Below, one piece after another: positions 7,717-15,419 of a stretch of 35,221 bases of DNA. The translations under genes were made by a program, and so were the position numbers. The notes beneath the pieces are model-generated. The model was not told the DNA's origin. It did no database searches and worked only from the letters and a program-made list of their open reading frames with translations. Numbering within the stretch: the stretch's first letter is position 1; every line of letters begins with the position of its first letter. The DNA is from Phycisphaerae bacterium (lineage in GTDB: Bacteria; Planctomycetota; Phycisphaerae; UBA1845). The stretch covers positions 1 to 35,221 of the forward strand of contig JAGFJJ010000063.1 of the NCBI GenBank assembly GCA_024102815.1, in the 5' to 3' direction.

Positions 7717-9363
7717 TCATTCCTCCTCTTGAGATACGCAGCGCGTCAGCCGCGCCACTCTCTGGTCAATAAAACCTCTCAGCCGGCTGGTATCGGGGTT
7801 GATCTCATGTTCGAACTCATGAAGCTGGGTCTGCCTCAGCTTCTCGAGCTGCTCACCGCGGTTCCCGGAAGGGACGATGAGCGCTTGTACCTCAGCGCGG
7901 GGCCCGCGTTCGAGACGTTCGAACGCCGCCGTGATTCGGCCGCCCACGCCCCGGAGCTTGGCCGCCAGATCGCGGCATGCTTCAAGCTGCGTTGGGCCGT
8001 TCGTGATCCTATTGAGCGCGGGCCACTGCCGGAGAAGCCCCTTGACCTGCCTGTAGGCCTGGTCCTTCTGCTCCCGGTAGCGATCGAGAGCTGAACGAGA
8101 TCTTGACAGGACGTCAGCGGCGCGTCGGATGGCGCCATCCCTGAACCAACGCTGGTCGCCAACGAGTGCTGCCAGCCGTTCCGTAACAGGGGGATAAGGG
8201 AGATTCAGCAGCTTGGCGACGTTGGGCGTGCGGATTTGATGAGCGCGGTGGTAGCCCTCGGAGAACAGGAATGCCTGCCCCGGCAGCAACCGCGCGATTT
8301 CTTCGTACTCCAGATCGCCGAACAGCATCGTATCAGCGAGCGTTTCTCGATCCTCGCGATCGACCTGGCGGAACGCCAGCTTGGTGCCGGTGCTTTTGAT
8401 CACCTGCGGCGCCATCAGCGACGGAAATTGGTCGACCAGAATGAGGCCAACGCCGAGCGCGCGGAACTCGGCCAGCATCCGACAGATGAGTTCAGTTGCG
8501 TGCGCCTTGGTATCGGTTTGGCATTCACTTGCCTGGGTGTCCGTGCTGCGCCCCACGATGTTGTGCGCCTCTTCGATCACGATGACCAGCCGTGGATAGG
8601 TGCTGCGTGTATCGTCGCTTCGTGGATGCTTGCGAATGTGTCGGTGGATGGCGGTGAGCAGGAAGAGTGTCAGCAGGCACTTGACTTCGCTCTCGAGGGG
8701 ATCCAGCTCGATGACTGAAAAGGACGCCAAAAGCTGGGCGACGTCCGGGATGCACTCTTTGCTGCGCAGGCTTCGTCCGACCGTTCGGCGCGCGAGCAAT
8801 CCCAGCCTGACTTCAAGTGCGGCGTGAAAATCTGATTGCACGGTTTGGGAGTAACCTTTGTTCGTGAGAATGCGCCGCGCTGCTTCGACCAAATCATCAA
8901 TCGTGGGTGGGCGCTCCTCGTCCGGATACTGCTCGTAAACCGCCTCGACGGCTTCGGCGAGGATCGCGGGAAGCGGATCGAACAACGGCATGGAGGCTTT
9001 GAAACAGCGAAGAAGCTGGTCAATGTGCTCGTCCAGATCGACCCCGCCTGGCCGCCACAGTGGATTGAATCGCATCGGCGCCAGGCGTTCGACACCCGGC
9101 GTGTGAATCTGAAGGCATTCGGCGAGCGCCTCGCCAGCCGGCTCGCCGCACTTACGCAGCCTCTTGACCAGGCGATACTCCGTTTTTGCTGCCTCAATGA
9201 CGATGAAGGGGATACCTCGATCGAACAGCTGGACAAGCATGGCCAGAAGAGCCGTCGTTTTACCGCCTCCCGGCGTCCCGCAGACGAACATGTGTTTGCA
9301 GAGGTTTCCGAGGTCGATACCGCGAGGCACGCAGTTCTCGGTTAGATCGATCTTAAGCGTCAT
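7717..9363 (-). CDS. HerA/DUF87-type ATPase (C-terminal half of a split protein)
   Basis: 548 residues of the HerA/FtsK-superfamily DNA- or substrate-pumping ATPase group. Walker A GTPGGGKTT is at 29-37 and Walker B LVIVIEEAHN at 259-268. A further ATPase strand ending in LILVDQFPSL follows near residue 310. The C-terminal about 150 residues are helical and charged. It begins almost at the Walker A motif, whereas HerA proteins normally carry an N-terminal beta-barrel region first. That region is the next gene upstream, in the same reading frame and separated by one TGA plus one codon. No strong ribosome binding site precedes ATG 9363. It probably forms a hexamer with the upstream product. Confidence 0.9.
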   Translation of the reverse strand: MTLKIDLTENCVPRGIDLGNLCKHMFVCGTPGGGKTTALLAMLVQLFDRGIPFIVIEAAKTEYRLVKRLRKCGEPAGEALAECLQIHTPGVERLAPMRFNPLWRPGGVDLDEHIDQLLRCFKASMPLFDPLPAILAEAVEAVYEQYPDEERPPTIDDLVEAARRILTNKGYSQTVQSDFHAALEVRLGLLARRTVGRSLRSKECIPDVAQLLASFSVIELDPLESEVKCLLTLFLLTAIHRHIRKHPRSDDTRSTYPRLVIVIEEAHNIVGRSTDTQASECQTDTKAHATELICRMLAEFRALGVGLILVDQFPSLMAPQVIKSTGTKLAFRQVDREDRETLADTMLFGDLEYEEIARLLPGQAFLFSEGYHRAHQIRTPNVAKLLNLPYPPVTERLAALVGDQRWFRDGAIRRAADVLSRSRSALDRYREQKDQAYRQVKGLLRQWPALNRITNGPTQLEACRDLAAKLRGVGGRITAAFERLERGPRAEVQALIVPSGNRGEQLEKLRQTQLHEFEHEINPDTSRLRGFIDQRVARLTRCVSQEEE

Positions 9364-9366
9364 GAT

Positions 9367-10530
9367 TCACTCATCGTGTCCGAGGATCAGAAAGTGCTCG
9401 TACGGTACGGGCGCCGGTTCGGTGTTCTTGCGGAGGCAGCGCAACTGGCCGCGCCCGGCTACGGGTATCGCAAAAGCGCTGAGTAGCTCATCCACAGTGG
9501 CGACGTGGCCGAGCATGGCGAACCCTCCGTAGAGCGCGGCATGCTGGCCGAACACACGGTCTAACGTTGGCTGCGCGAAGACCGCTCCGCGCTCGGTCGC
9601 GTCGAGCATCTGCGGAAAGCACTCCGAGTCTGGCTCACAAGGCCACAACGCGTAACTGCCGTCCTCGAAGGCCGATTCTGCAATGACCGAAGCCATAAGT
9701 TGCGCGACCGCCCGGGTCTGCGCGAAGGCTCGCAGGTGAAAGTGCAGATGCGGCGCGCCAAGTGTCTCGTGAAACCGACGTCGCTGGCGCAGGATGTCGT
9801 CAGCGATTGGATCGCGCCGGCGCAGGGGCTTAATGACGGTCAGGTTGCCATTGCGAGGATAGGCGCCGGGCTCGAATGGGTCGACAGCGAGTAGATCGTC
9901 CTCGGCGTCGAGCTCGTGGGTTCGATTCACGGACTGAAGCTGTGCGATACTGCGGGTGTGAAGGAGATTCTCGCCTGAAAGATCGACGGGCTCCAGGGCC
10001 ACCTCGAGCATCACGGGTTCGTCGATGCGGTCCAAGACGCGATCTAGCAAGAGACAGTCATTGGTCGACCTCGGATTGAACGTATGACATGAATAATACC
10101 GTGGAGGAATCGCCGGGTTTAGGTCCACCGAGTGAAGGGGCCGAATCGAACGCTCTGGCCGGGTGATATCACAACTCGCGCCGTAACGCACGGGTGGCTT
10201 TCGGGGCTGCCCAGATCGTAGCCCGTAGTACGCTTTCAAATCCGAACATTCGATAAGCACTCGGAGGTTTCGAGCCAGGTTTGCGTCCTGGGCGCGAACG
10301 ATGAGCATGATCGCCAGGCGCCCTTGCCGTTCCGCAGGGCTCGGTGCTGGAGAGAATACCCAACGGAACGCCAGCGTCGCCGCGCGAGGCGGATAGGTAA
10401 CGAGAGTGCGCAGCAAGTGCTCGTTACATTCACGTATCCCCCGGATGACATCCCCCGCGGCGATGGCCCGGTTTACCGGATCTCCGGCGTCTGGAATCGC
10501 GGCAACATTGTAGCAGAACAGTTCTTCCAT
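9367..10530 (-). CDS. N-terminal companion of the split HerA-type ATPase
   Basis: 387 residues without a P-loop. The layout matches the region that normally precedes the ATPase core in DUF87 proteins. A helix-strand section (LHFHLRAFAQTRAVAQLMAS, about residues 270-290) comes first, and the end (VDELLSAFAIPV followed by a short loop, YEHFLILGHDE) leads directly into the Walker A region of the next gene in fused relatives. Its TGA stop at 9367-9369 is in frame with the ATG at 9363, so a single codon change would give a fused protein of about 937 residues. This is either a real two-subunit arrangement or a nonsense change. The start at ATG 10530 has no clear ribosome binding site. Confidence 0.75.
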   Translation of the reverse strand: MEELFCYNVAAIPDAGDPVNRAIAAGDVIRGIRECNEHLLRTLVTYPPRAATLAFRWVFSPAPSPAERQGRLAIMLIVRAQDANLARNLRVLIECSDLKAYYGLRSGQPRKPPVRYGASCDITRPERSIRPLHSVDLNPAIPPRYYSCHTFNPRSTNDCLLLDRVLDRIDEPVMLEVALEPVDLSGENLLHTRSIAQLQSVNRTHELDAEDDLLAVDPFEPGAYPRNGNLTVIKPLRRRDPIADDILRQRRRFHETLGAPHLHFHLRAFAQTRAVAQLMASVIAESAFEDGSYALWPCEPDSECFPQMLDATERGAVFAQPTLDRVFGQHAALYGGFAMLGHVATVDELLSAFAIPVAGRGQLRCLRKNTEPAPVPYEHFLILGHDE

Positions 10531-10547
10531 GGCTGGGGCACTCGAAT

Positions 10548-10931
10548 CTACAGCATGGTTTCGCCGTCGGCGTCCGCCGGACCGCTTGTAGCACCGTGAG
10601 CTGTGAACTTGTTAAGCGCGCGGTATGTCTTGGAGACTGCGTTAAGCTGTTGCTCGATACGTTTGAGGCGGTCGCTCACGCAACGGTGTCCGAAATTAGA
10701 GCCGTTCGACTCGGATACCTGTGTTGACGTCGCACGTCTCTCATCCACTCGCGCAGCTTGGTTGCGCGCCGGGGCCTGCCTTTTGTTGAATTCCACGAGG
10801 TGCAGAATCGTCGTTCGGGTAGGCTCAGAAAGGCCCTTGATCTGCCTGGCCAAATGCGCGACGCGCTGAAAGCGTGGATCGCCCTCGTTGCCATGTTTCA
10901 GCGTCTCGCTGTTCTCTGATGGGAATCTCAT
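10548..10931 (-). CDS. Small hypothetical protein
   Basis: 127 residues from ATG 10931, which overlaps the preceding stop in an ATGA. The longer open frame upstream runs antisense-like through the neighbour gene and is rejected. The protein is helical, with FQRVAHLARQIKGLSEPTRTTILHLV at residues 20-45 in two helices that look like the start of an HTH. An Ala/Arg-rich linker follows, then a coiled segment DRLKRIEQQLNAVSKTYRAL. No family was recognised. It may be a DNA-binding or adaptor protein of the operon. Confidence 0.6.
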   Translation of the reverse strand: MRFPSENSETLKHGNEGDPRFQRVAHLARQIKGLSEPTRTTILHLVEFNKRQAPARNQAARVDERRATSTQVSESNGSNFGHRCVSDRLKRIEQQLNAVSKTYRALNKFTAHGATSGPADADGETML

Positions 10932-11353
10932 GCCCGTTCTCCCAGGAAGACCCGAAACGCCTCTCGAAAATGAGCCTTTACACAGCTTGGCCCGCAGAGT
11001 GTCTGTTCGGTGCGTCCCTTGCCGTAAATGAAGGCCCTTCGGCCGGTCGGGGGATGACCGCAACTGCAAGCACCACGCACGACTCGGGAGCTCACCGTAC
11101 TGTACAGGTCCGCGCAACCCGCACACATGGATGTATCACTCACCGCCAGCTCGATCGCGCAGACGAAACACTTCTCGTCCCTAGCTGCAGCGGGTTTCTG
11201 ACGTGGAGGCTTGATTTCACGCGGCGACCGATCAGTGAGGTTCATTTCTTCCCGTACGCGAGCCGCTAAGTCCAGCCACTCTGGCTGCGATGGGAAGTCC
11301 TCTGCCAGGTGCTCCAACATGTTCACAAGCTTCACAGCGTTATCGGTATCCAT
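10928..11353 (-). CDS. Cys-rich putative zinc-binding protein
   Basis: 141 residues. Metal-ligand candidates are C62-x2-C65, C77-x2-C80, C96-x-C98-x-H100 and C120-x3-C124, enough for two zinc sites. The N-terminal 40 residues form a helix pair (VKLVNMLEHLAEDF and LDLAARVREEM), joined by a basic Pro-rich linker. ATG 11353 is preceded by AAGGA with about 7 bases. It is probably a small zinc-finger adaptor, possibly binding DNA or protein. The family was not identified. Confidence 0.7.
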   Translation of the reverse strand: MDTDNAVKLVNMLEHLAEDFPSQPEWLDLAARVREEMNLTDRSPREIKPPRQKPAAARDEKCFVCAIELAVSDTSMCAGCADLYSTVSSRVVRGACSCGHPPTGRRAFIYGKGRTEQTLCGPSCVKAHFREAFRVFLGERA

Positions 11354-11412
11354 GGTTTTTCCTTCATGCTGTTCGAGCTTCAGACGCTAATGGTCCCTCG
11401 CTCGTGTGCGCA

Positions 11413-11988
11413 TTACTCGGCCGGAACAATCCTTTCACTAACAAATCCAGTCATGGTCATTTCGGGAAAGTCGACGCTGGTGATCGTGCTGGGCGTCCCA
11501 GTTCCTGTGCAATCATGAATCACCGCGGCGCACAGGCCGAACTTCTCGCACATCTCGGCGCGATTCTCACGGAACCGGACCGTCCAATGAAGGCGCAAGC
11601 CTTGGTCTTTGATCAGGTTGAGGTACAGGTCGAGCGCCTTTCCCATGTAGGGACAGGTCTTCGGATGCGAAGGCCCCTGACCGTTGCTGCTGGGTGGAGC
11701 CAACCCAACGCTGTACGTGCCTTCGATTCCTTCAGGAAGTCCATCACCGTGGATCTTGACCTGGCGATCATGTTCGTCGTAGTCGATCTCCACGTTTAGC
11801 CGCATGTGCGCATCGCCACCATCCATGCCCCATACGGTAAAGCCCTGCAGGTACCTGTGCGGCACGCAAAAGGCGATGATCTCGTTGAGCAACTTGTCCT
11901 TGAGGCTGCGGTCGTTGAGACTCTGCATCTCGAGGCTGAGAAGTTTCAGCCGAAGCCCCACCTGCGTCATGGTTGTCGTTGCAATCAT
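11413..11988 (-). CDS. Paralogue A of a two-copy family next to the activase-like AAA+
   Basis: 191 residues, clearly homologous to the gene upstream. Both begin with TxTGLRL-type or TQVGLRLKLLSLEMQ helices, share CVPxRxLxxFT followed by a strand pair (MRLNVEIDYDEHDRQV versus MRLNVRIDYDENDRQI), a GDGLPxGI turn, a helix (ALDLYLNLIKDQGL) and a strand ending in FG. ATG 11988 is preceded by GAGGAG. There is no catalytic signature. The order helix, then FTxW strand, then paired strands recalls the start of bacterial HORMA-type folds, but this is only a resemblance. As duplicated neighbours of an AAA+ remodeller, the two may be its partners or substrates. Confidence 0.8.
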   Translation of the reverse strand: MIATTTMTQVGLRLKLLSLEMQSLNDRSLKDKLLNEIIAFCVPHRYLQGFTVWGMDGGDAHMRLNVEIDYDEHDRQVKIHGDGLPEGIEGTYSVGLAPPSSNGQGPSHPKTCPYMGKALDLYLNLIKDQGLRLHWTVRFRENRAEMCEKFGLCAAVIHDCTGTGTPSTITSVDFPEMTMTGFVSERIVPAE

Positions 11989-12086
11989 CGAATTCTCCTC
12001 TTGTCAGGCCCGGGCGCGGTCTCCGCTGGCATACGTCGTCGCCTTTTCGGGCATGCTTGGCCCGCCTGACGCTGGTCGGTCCCCCG

Positions 12087-12701
12087 TCATTCGTCGCACT
12101 CTTTGGGATGAGTGGCCGAGTCATCCGGAGTATCGGGAGCGATCGCCGCGGTCACTTCCAATTCCACCAGTCTCGAGCACGTGAACTTCGTCAATGGCGC
12201 GCCAACTGTCAGATCGCGGAACTTGTTGGTGCCGCCTCCCCTGCTAAAGCCGAACTTCTTGGAGAGTTCCTCGTGCCGGTCTGTGAAACTCACGTCCCAC
12301 GTGAGATACAACCCCCGGTCCTTCGCGGTCTTGACGAAAAGATCAATCGCCTTGTTGATGCTTAGGCACACATGAGAGCGCCCTCGGTTCGTCCCGTCCA
12401 CTCCGGGGGCACCGCTTTCGATGACGCAGGATCCTGCGATGCCCGATGGAAGCCCATCGCCGGTCAGCTCGATCTGGCGATCGTTTTCGTCGTAATCGAT
12501 TCGCACGTTGAGCCGCATGAGGCCGTCGTTGCCACGCTGGGCCCAGATCGTAAAGGAGCGCAAAAGACGCTGGGGCACGCAATAGTCAACAATGTCGTGC
12601 AGGATCCGGGAATTGACGCTCCTTGCTATCATGCCTTGCATCTCCAGCGCCACCAATTGAAGCCGGAGTCCGGTCTGTGTGAGGGTCTGTGTCATTGTCA
12701 T
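12087..12701 (-). CDS. Paralogue B of the two-copy family
   Basis: 204 residues from ATG 12701, which has AAGGA with 7-base spacing and gives an N-terminus aligning with paralogue A. The shared core is described under paralogue A. This copy has an extra C-terminal tail (AAIAPDTPDDSATHPKECDE) with no counterpart there. The start lies 116 bases inside the 3' end of the AAA+ gene, in another frame, an unusually long overlap. Conservation of the FTIW, DYDENDRQI and GDGLP motifs between the copies suggests a shared binding surface. Function unknown. Confidence 0.8.
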   Translation of the reverse strand: MTMTQTLTQTGLRLQLVALEMQGMIARSVNSRILHDIVDYCVPQRLLRSFTIWAQRGNDGLMRLNVRIDYDENDRQIELTGDGLPSGIAGSCVIESGAPGVDGTNRGRSHVCLSINKAIDLFVKTAKDRGLYLTWDVSFTDRHEELSKKFGFSRGGGTNKFRDLTVGAPLTKFTCSRLVELEVTAAIAPDTPDDSATHPKECDE

Positions 12702-13752
12702 TGATTGGTTCCTTGTACCCTCTCTCGGGTTCTTTGGTCGTGTGCCCAGCACGCGTGAAATCCCGCTTCGACGCAGCTTCGTCCACGACGGCCTTGACGG
12801 CCGCATCGATGTCCTCTTTTGTGCAACCCTCTTGGCATATGCCATTCGACCCAGCGATTGGACCTTGCGACATCAGGTCGCGAAGAATCCGATCGGCCGG
12901 CTTGTTCGCGTGGCGTCGATTGAAGCTACGCCTCTGCAACATGGCCTTGAGCTGCTGAAACGTGGCGAGCTCCCAATCCGGATGATCGAACGCGAGGCCG
13001 ACCACTTGCTTAGGAGCCATGAAACCCCGGAGAATGTGGATTGCGATTCGCGCTCGGTCCTCGGCGGACAACTCGTGGCTGACGACGTGCATGCGCCCGG
13101 CCCGTATTAGTGCGCCGTAGATTCCCGAGTAGTCGTTTCCGGTCGTGATGATCGGAATACGCTCAGTGCGCACACCGGATACTTGGTGGGCGTTATCGCA
13201 GATGTTCATCAGGGCTGCCTGAACCAACTGTGTGTTGATGGTGTTGGTAGTTCGCGGACCGACGCTGAGCGCCATGTGAACGTCATCCATCACGATTACG
13301 TGGGGACGGTCAGTGTCCATTTGACGCTTGGATGCTTCGACGTATCTCGCGAGGATTAGCTGCGAAGGAGCGCCGGCGTGCGGACTCTCCAATTCGGCGG
13401 CGTGGATCTCGATGAGTTCACAACCGATCCTCAGAAGGGTCTCGCGAACGCTGACAGTCTTGCCGCAGCCGAATACTCCGTTCACGCCGAGCATTAAGGG
13501 CATAGCGTCGGCATAAACGGGGTCGTGGTTCATCGCGACATGCAGGAACACGTCGCTTGCCAGCTTCTCATTGAGGTAGATACGCCTCTGATCGTTGGAT
13601 GCCAGAATGGAGGCAAGCCAATTTGCTTGTTGCGATGAAGCACTCGCAACGGTCTTCGATCCGTAAAGCGACCGTGCGGCGGCGCCGACAGTCGCCAACA
13701 AGTCAAAAGACTGATTCGATCGGACCGACGCGGGAGTATAGAGGCCTTTCAT
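12586..13752 (-). CDS. Rubisco-activase-like AAA+ ATPase
   Basis: 388 residues from ATG 13752 (GGAG upstream; the longer open frame enters the divergent sigma gene and is rejected). Walker A LGVNGVFGCGKT is at 88-99 and Walker B HVIVMDDVH at 151-159. The stretch from about 170 to 225 is very close to plant and cyanobacterial Rubisco activase: NTQLVQAALMNICDN, then TGNDYSGIYGALIRAGRM, which holds sensor 1 and the arginine-finger region. Activases remodel closed protein complexes, removing inhibitors from Rubisco. No Rubisco gene is present here, so the client must be different. The C-terminal about 70 residues are polar and include a stretch of small helices. It is the first gene of the 13.7-kb minus-strand run, followed by the paralogue pair. 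Confidence 0.85.
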   Translation of the reverse strand: MKGLYTPASVRSNQSFDLLATVGAAARSLYGSKTVASASSQQANWLASILASNDQRRIYLNEKLASDVFLHVAMNHDPVYADAMPLMLGVNGVFGCGKTVSVRETLLRIGCELIEIHAAELESPHAGAPSQLILARYVEASKRQMDTDRPHVIVMDDVHMALSVGPRTTNTINTQLVQAALMNICDNAHQVSGVRTERIPIITTGNDYSGIYGALIRAGRMHVVSHELSAEDRARIAIHILRGFMAPKQVVGLAFDHPDWELATFQQLKAMLQRRSFNRRHANKPADRILRDLMSQGPIAGSNGICQEGCTKEDIDAAVKAVVDEAASKRDFTRAGHTTKEPERGYKEPINDNDTDPHTDRTPASIGGAGDARHDSKERQFPDPARHC

Positions 13753-14141
13753 GATTTCGTTTGCTCCGTATTGGCTGATGAATGCGACTGCTTCACTCTG
13801 ATGGGCTGTACGTCGGACGGTCCTCGCGCCACCGGCCTGTTTCCGAAAAGGAGGAGATTCCTGAGGGCGCGCTTCCGGCGGGGTTAGTCGGGTGCTTCGA
13901 ATTGACGTCAAACGCCTCACTATTCGTACGTCGAGCGATCGGCCCAGAACAGCAGGCCGCCGTGAGGCGGCCACCGGAGTCACCAGGTGGGCCCGTCGCC
14001 GTCCTGCGGGCGCCTCGATTTCGAGGGCGATTCGGTCTCCAACCGTATCGCACAGGGTGGAATCGACACCCGAACAAACGCCGTTTCCGGGACCTGCGGT
14101 GGCGCGGTAGAATCCGACCGTATTAGCTCTGTGAGGACGAT
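13753..14141. other. Divergent intergenic region
   Basis: 389 bases between the activase-like gene (minus) and the ECF sigma gene (plus). Open frames occur on both strands but have Arg/Pro-rich, low-information translations and no good ribosome binding site; I see no gene. It must hold the promoters of both operons. A TAGAAT at 14108-14113 could be a -10 element for the sigma gene, but no convincing -35 was found. No strong inverted repeat was noticed. Confidence 0.5.
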
Positions 14142-14873
14142 ATGTTCGATACGACACCGGCAACATTGTTCGACCAGGCCCGACACGGTGGCGAAGCCGG
14201 AGCGAGAGCGCTGGGCGAGCTGTTTCGAATCTACCGCCCAGCGGCATGCAGATATGTTCGGGGCAGGTTCGGTGCGCTCCGAACCGAGGCTGACGACATC
14301 GTCAGCGATTTCCTGGTCGAGAAATTTGTGACCGGCAACATGATCTGGCTCTATCAACCCGGCCCGGGGAGGCGATTCCGGGCGTATTTCAGGAAATCAC
14401 TCGATCGCTATTGCATCGACAACCTACGGAAAAAAAAGAGGCGCCCCCAATCATACGGTCTGGACGAACGCTTCGATCAACCACTTGGCACTGGGCCTGA
14501 TGCGTTCGACGTTGCCTGGGCCCGGCAAGTATTGGGGCGTGCGCTACGACGGCTCAAACGCGAGTGCGAGTGGTCAACGTCGGCCGGGCAACGGGGAGCG
14601 TGGGAGATCCTCAAAGCGCGATTCCTACGGCCGTTCCTGGGCAAGCCCATGGTACTGTACCCAGAGCTCGTGAAGAAGTGTGGGTTTGCGACGCCGGCGG
14701 TCGCGCAGAAAGCGGCGACGTTAGGCAAGCGGATGCTCGCGACGACGATTAACGAAATACTCTCTGAGTATGCCGGAAGCGCGGACACTGTTTCGGAGCG
14801 CGACGATCTCTGGCAATCATTGAAACGGGATCGACCTGGTGGTCCTGCGTCCGACAATAAAGACGAGGAGTGA
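14142..14873 (+). CDS. ECF-type RNA polymerase sigma factor
   Basis: 243 residues. Region 2 spans about 20-105: LGELFRIYRPAACRYVRGRF, then ADDIVSDFLVEKF, then FRAYFRKSLDRYCIDNLRKKKRR. This is the typical ECF core-binding and -10 recognition arrangement. Residues about 160-225 (ELVKKCGFATPAVAQKAATL and beyond) are the region-4-like HTH that would bind the -35. It is longer than the common 180-residue ECF, with a polar C-terminal tail, as often in kinase-linked planctomycete factors. A GAGGA lies upstream. It is the first gene of an operon ending in a membrane kinase, so kinase-dependent activity control is likely. No classical anti-sigma gene is present. Confidence 0.88.
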   Translation: MFDTTPATLFDQARHGGEAGARALGELFRIYRPAACRYVRGRFGALRTEADDIVSDFLVEKFVTGNMIWLYQPGPGRRFRAYFRKSLDRYCIDNLRKKKRRPQSYGLDERFDQPLGTGPDAFDVAWARQVLGRALRRLKRECEWSTSAGQRGAWEILKARFLRPFLGKPMVLYPELVKKCGFATPAVAQKAATLGKRMLATTINEILSEYAGSADTVSERDDLWQSLKRDRPGGPASDNKDEE

Positions 14874-14876
14874 GCG

Positions 14877-15419
14877 ATGGCTGGACAGGCCAAGAATAGT
14901 GACGCGGACAGTGTGGCTTCGTTCTTTGATCCGGATTTCGACAAAGAACGAGTGTGGCATCCAGAAGAATTGAGCGCTATTCTCGATCATCAGTGGCGCT
15001 CCCCCCTTCAGACGGATCTAGGTGGCCAGTCGGCGGCGTCCGCACGCAGGCTCTCATTGCTCTGTGATGCGGAACACCTGCTGGTCAAAAGCTACGGCGA
15101 TGTCTTTACTCACCCGATGCCGCCAATTGAGCTTCTCCGGATCATCAAGCAGTTTGCACAGCGAAACTTGGCTCACCCGGACGCAGAGCTACCGCGGGAA
15201 ATTGCGAAGCTGCTTTACGTACTGAGCATTGCGACGGCCCTGACGCGCTGTGGGGTATCGATCACGAAACTCAGCGAAGCGGAAGTGCGCCAGAACATTG
15301 CGTCCGTTCTGGCTCAGTCTTGGATCTCCCCAGACGTGGCATCGATCTTGCGTGAGGCTTTAGGCAAACTCGGAGGCGCTGATGGGCCTGAGCAAGGAAC
15401 GCATTCAGAAGGAGACTGA
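14877..15419 (+). CDS. Hypothetical protein between sigma factor and kinase
   Basis: 180 residues, ATG 3 bases after the sigma stop, with GAGGAG. The N-terminus is polar (FFDPDFDKERVWHPEELSAILDHQW). The rest is all-helical (LSLLCDAEHLL, PIELLRIIKQFAQRNL, LPREIAKLLYVLSIATALTRCG, IASVLAQSWI). No membrane helix is convincing, and no metal or catalytic motif was seen. From position it may link the kinase to the sigma factor. In my recollection proteins of this shape sit between sigma and kinase genes in planctomycetes; this is unverified. It overlaps the kinase start by 38 bases. Confidence 0.75.
   Translation: MAGQAKNSDADSVASFFDPDFDKERVWHPEELSAILDHQWRSPLQTDLGGQSAASARRLSLLCDAEHLLVKSYGDVFTHPMPPIELLRIIKQFAQRNLAHPDAELPREIAKLLYVLSIATALTRCGVSITKLSEAEVRQNIASVLAQSWISPDVASILREALGKLGGADGPEQGTHSEGD

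Noticed and set aside
86..13752. Conjugative transfer system
   Set aside because: HerA-type ATPase present, but no relaxase, VirB-type channel or pilin was recognised.
13782..14247. Open frames in the sigma/activase intergenic region, including the N-terminal extension of the activase-like gene
   Set aside because: Extension would overlap the sigma gene and reads as Arg/Pro-rich noise; the ATG at 13752 has a better site.
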